Below are positions 63,894-64,000 of a stretch of 64,000 nucleotides of DNA, piece by piece. The DNA lies in assembly GCA_019358895.1 (NCBI GenBank), contig JAHHIG010000012.1, positions 116,070-180,069 of the forward strand, written 5' to 3'. The first letter of the stretch is position 1, and every line of letters starts with the position of its first letter. The position numbers and the translations under genes are program-made. Source of the DNA: Tildeniella nuda ZEHNDER 1965/U140. Lineage in GTDB: Bacteria > Cyanobacteriota > Cyanobacteriia > Leptolyngbyales > Leptolyngbyaceae. The notes beneath the pieces were generated by a model. That model was given only the letters and a program-made list of their open reading frames with translations. It was not told the DNA's origin and made no database searches.

Positions 63894-64000
63894 TGATGGA
63901 GAAGTAGAGTCTTTGCAGTTCTCCTACCATGCCTGCCTGCCCCATCTGTGCCTCCGCCAAAACGGTTAAGAACGGTCGCATCCACAACGGTAAACAACGC
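63890..64000 (+). mobile_element. IS1-family insertion sequence (left end; continues beyond window)
   Basis: The element begins near 63890 with GTAATGATGG; the degraded copy at 25977 starts GTAATGATGC on the other strand. The transposase begins at the ATG at 63929 (MPACPICASAKTVKNG), listed separately. The insertion splits the glycosyltransferase. Confidence 0.85.
63929..64000 (+). CDS. IS1-family transposase (5' end only)
   Basis: 24 codons to the window edge: MPACPICASAKTVKNG, then HNGKQR. The CPxC pair and the following basic residues are the zinc-binding N-terminus of the IS1 transposase. It is closely similar to the relic at 25508-25977 and has no stop or frameshift so far. Whether it is intact cannot be judged. 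Confidence 0.8.
   Translation, partial: MPACPICASAKTVKNGRIHNGKQR

Overview
The window is a chromosomal segment of a cyanobacterium, probably a filamentous one. Evidence for this is the abundance of the HIP1 octamer (GCGATCGC), heptamer short tandem repeats, cyanobacteria-restricted genes (a Psb32-like TPM protein, DUF2811, DUF4346, XisH/XisI), a MASE1 hybrid kinase and a cyanobacterial-type tRNA-Glu. No rRNA or CRISPR array was seen, and the species cannot be named from this sequence.

Layout. 1-11262 is mostly minus-strand housekeeping: an NmrA-like reductase (cut by the window edge), a MerR regulator, a DUF554 membrane protein, ftsH, gpsA, lipA, a RodZ-like HTH membrane protein, and a nucleoside hydrolase with a coupled unknown gene. 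11581-13363 is a plus-strand accessory patch: DUF4346, a WapI-like immunity protein, xisH-xisI. 13444-24820 carries psb32, glutamate dehydrogenase, a YdcF protein, a nitroreductase, a stand-alone nucleotide cyclase domain, both halves of the TldD/TldE protease (not adjacent), a PIN toxin with its antitoxin, and a VanX-type dipeptidase. 24821-27200 is a repeat and transposon graveyard: an IS1 remnant, an IS982-like remnant and two miniature inverted-repeat elements. 27201-30392 is a sugar or glycan pair: a two-enzyme fusion plus a GT2 glycosyltransferase. 33237-36642 is a PhnCDE-type ABC transporter of the kind often labelled selenate transporter. It is followed by two histidine kinases and mnmH, whose product uses selenium.

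42222-51604 is the main accessory region. It opens with ISKra4 and IS4 remnants. Next comes a phage tail-like operon, then lineage-specific small genes, an XRE regulator, a DUF2811 operon, an archaeo-eukaryotic-type primase and a frameshifted tyrosine recombinase that abuts the 3' end of tRNA-Glu. I read it as a decaying integrative element. At least five of its genes carry a frameshift or premature stop.

51752-58241 returns to host-type genes: a small putative developmental regulator behind a long non-coding region, an orphan ABC ATPase, and a four-PAS hybrid kinase. 58310-59473 is ureE-ureF. 59681 to the end is a polysaccharide or LPS operon (rfbF, an L-2-hydroxyglutarate oxidase-like gene, an SDR epimerase, rfbC, GT2). 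Its glycosyltransferase is cut by an IS1 element that runs off the window.

Three 162-216 bp miniature elements share terminal inverted repeats and 3-bp TNA target duplications. One still encodes the start of an IS5-family transposase. A fourth, unrelated 142-bp element has 17-bp ends and a 10-bp duplication.
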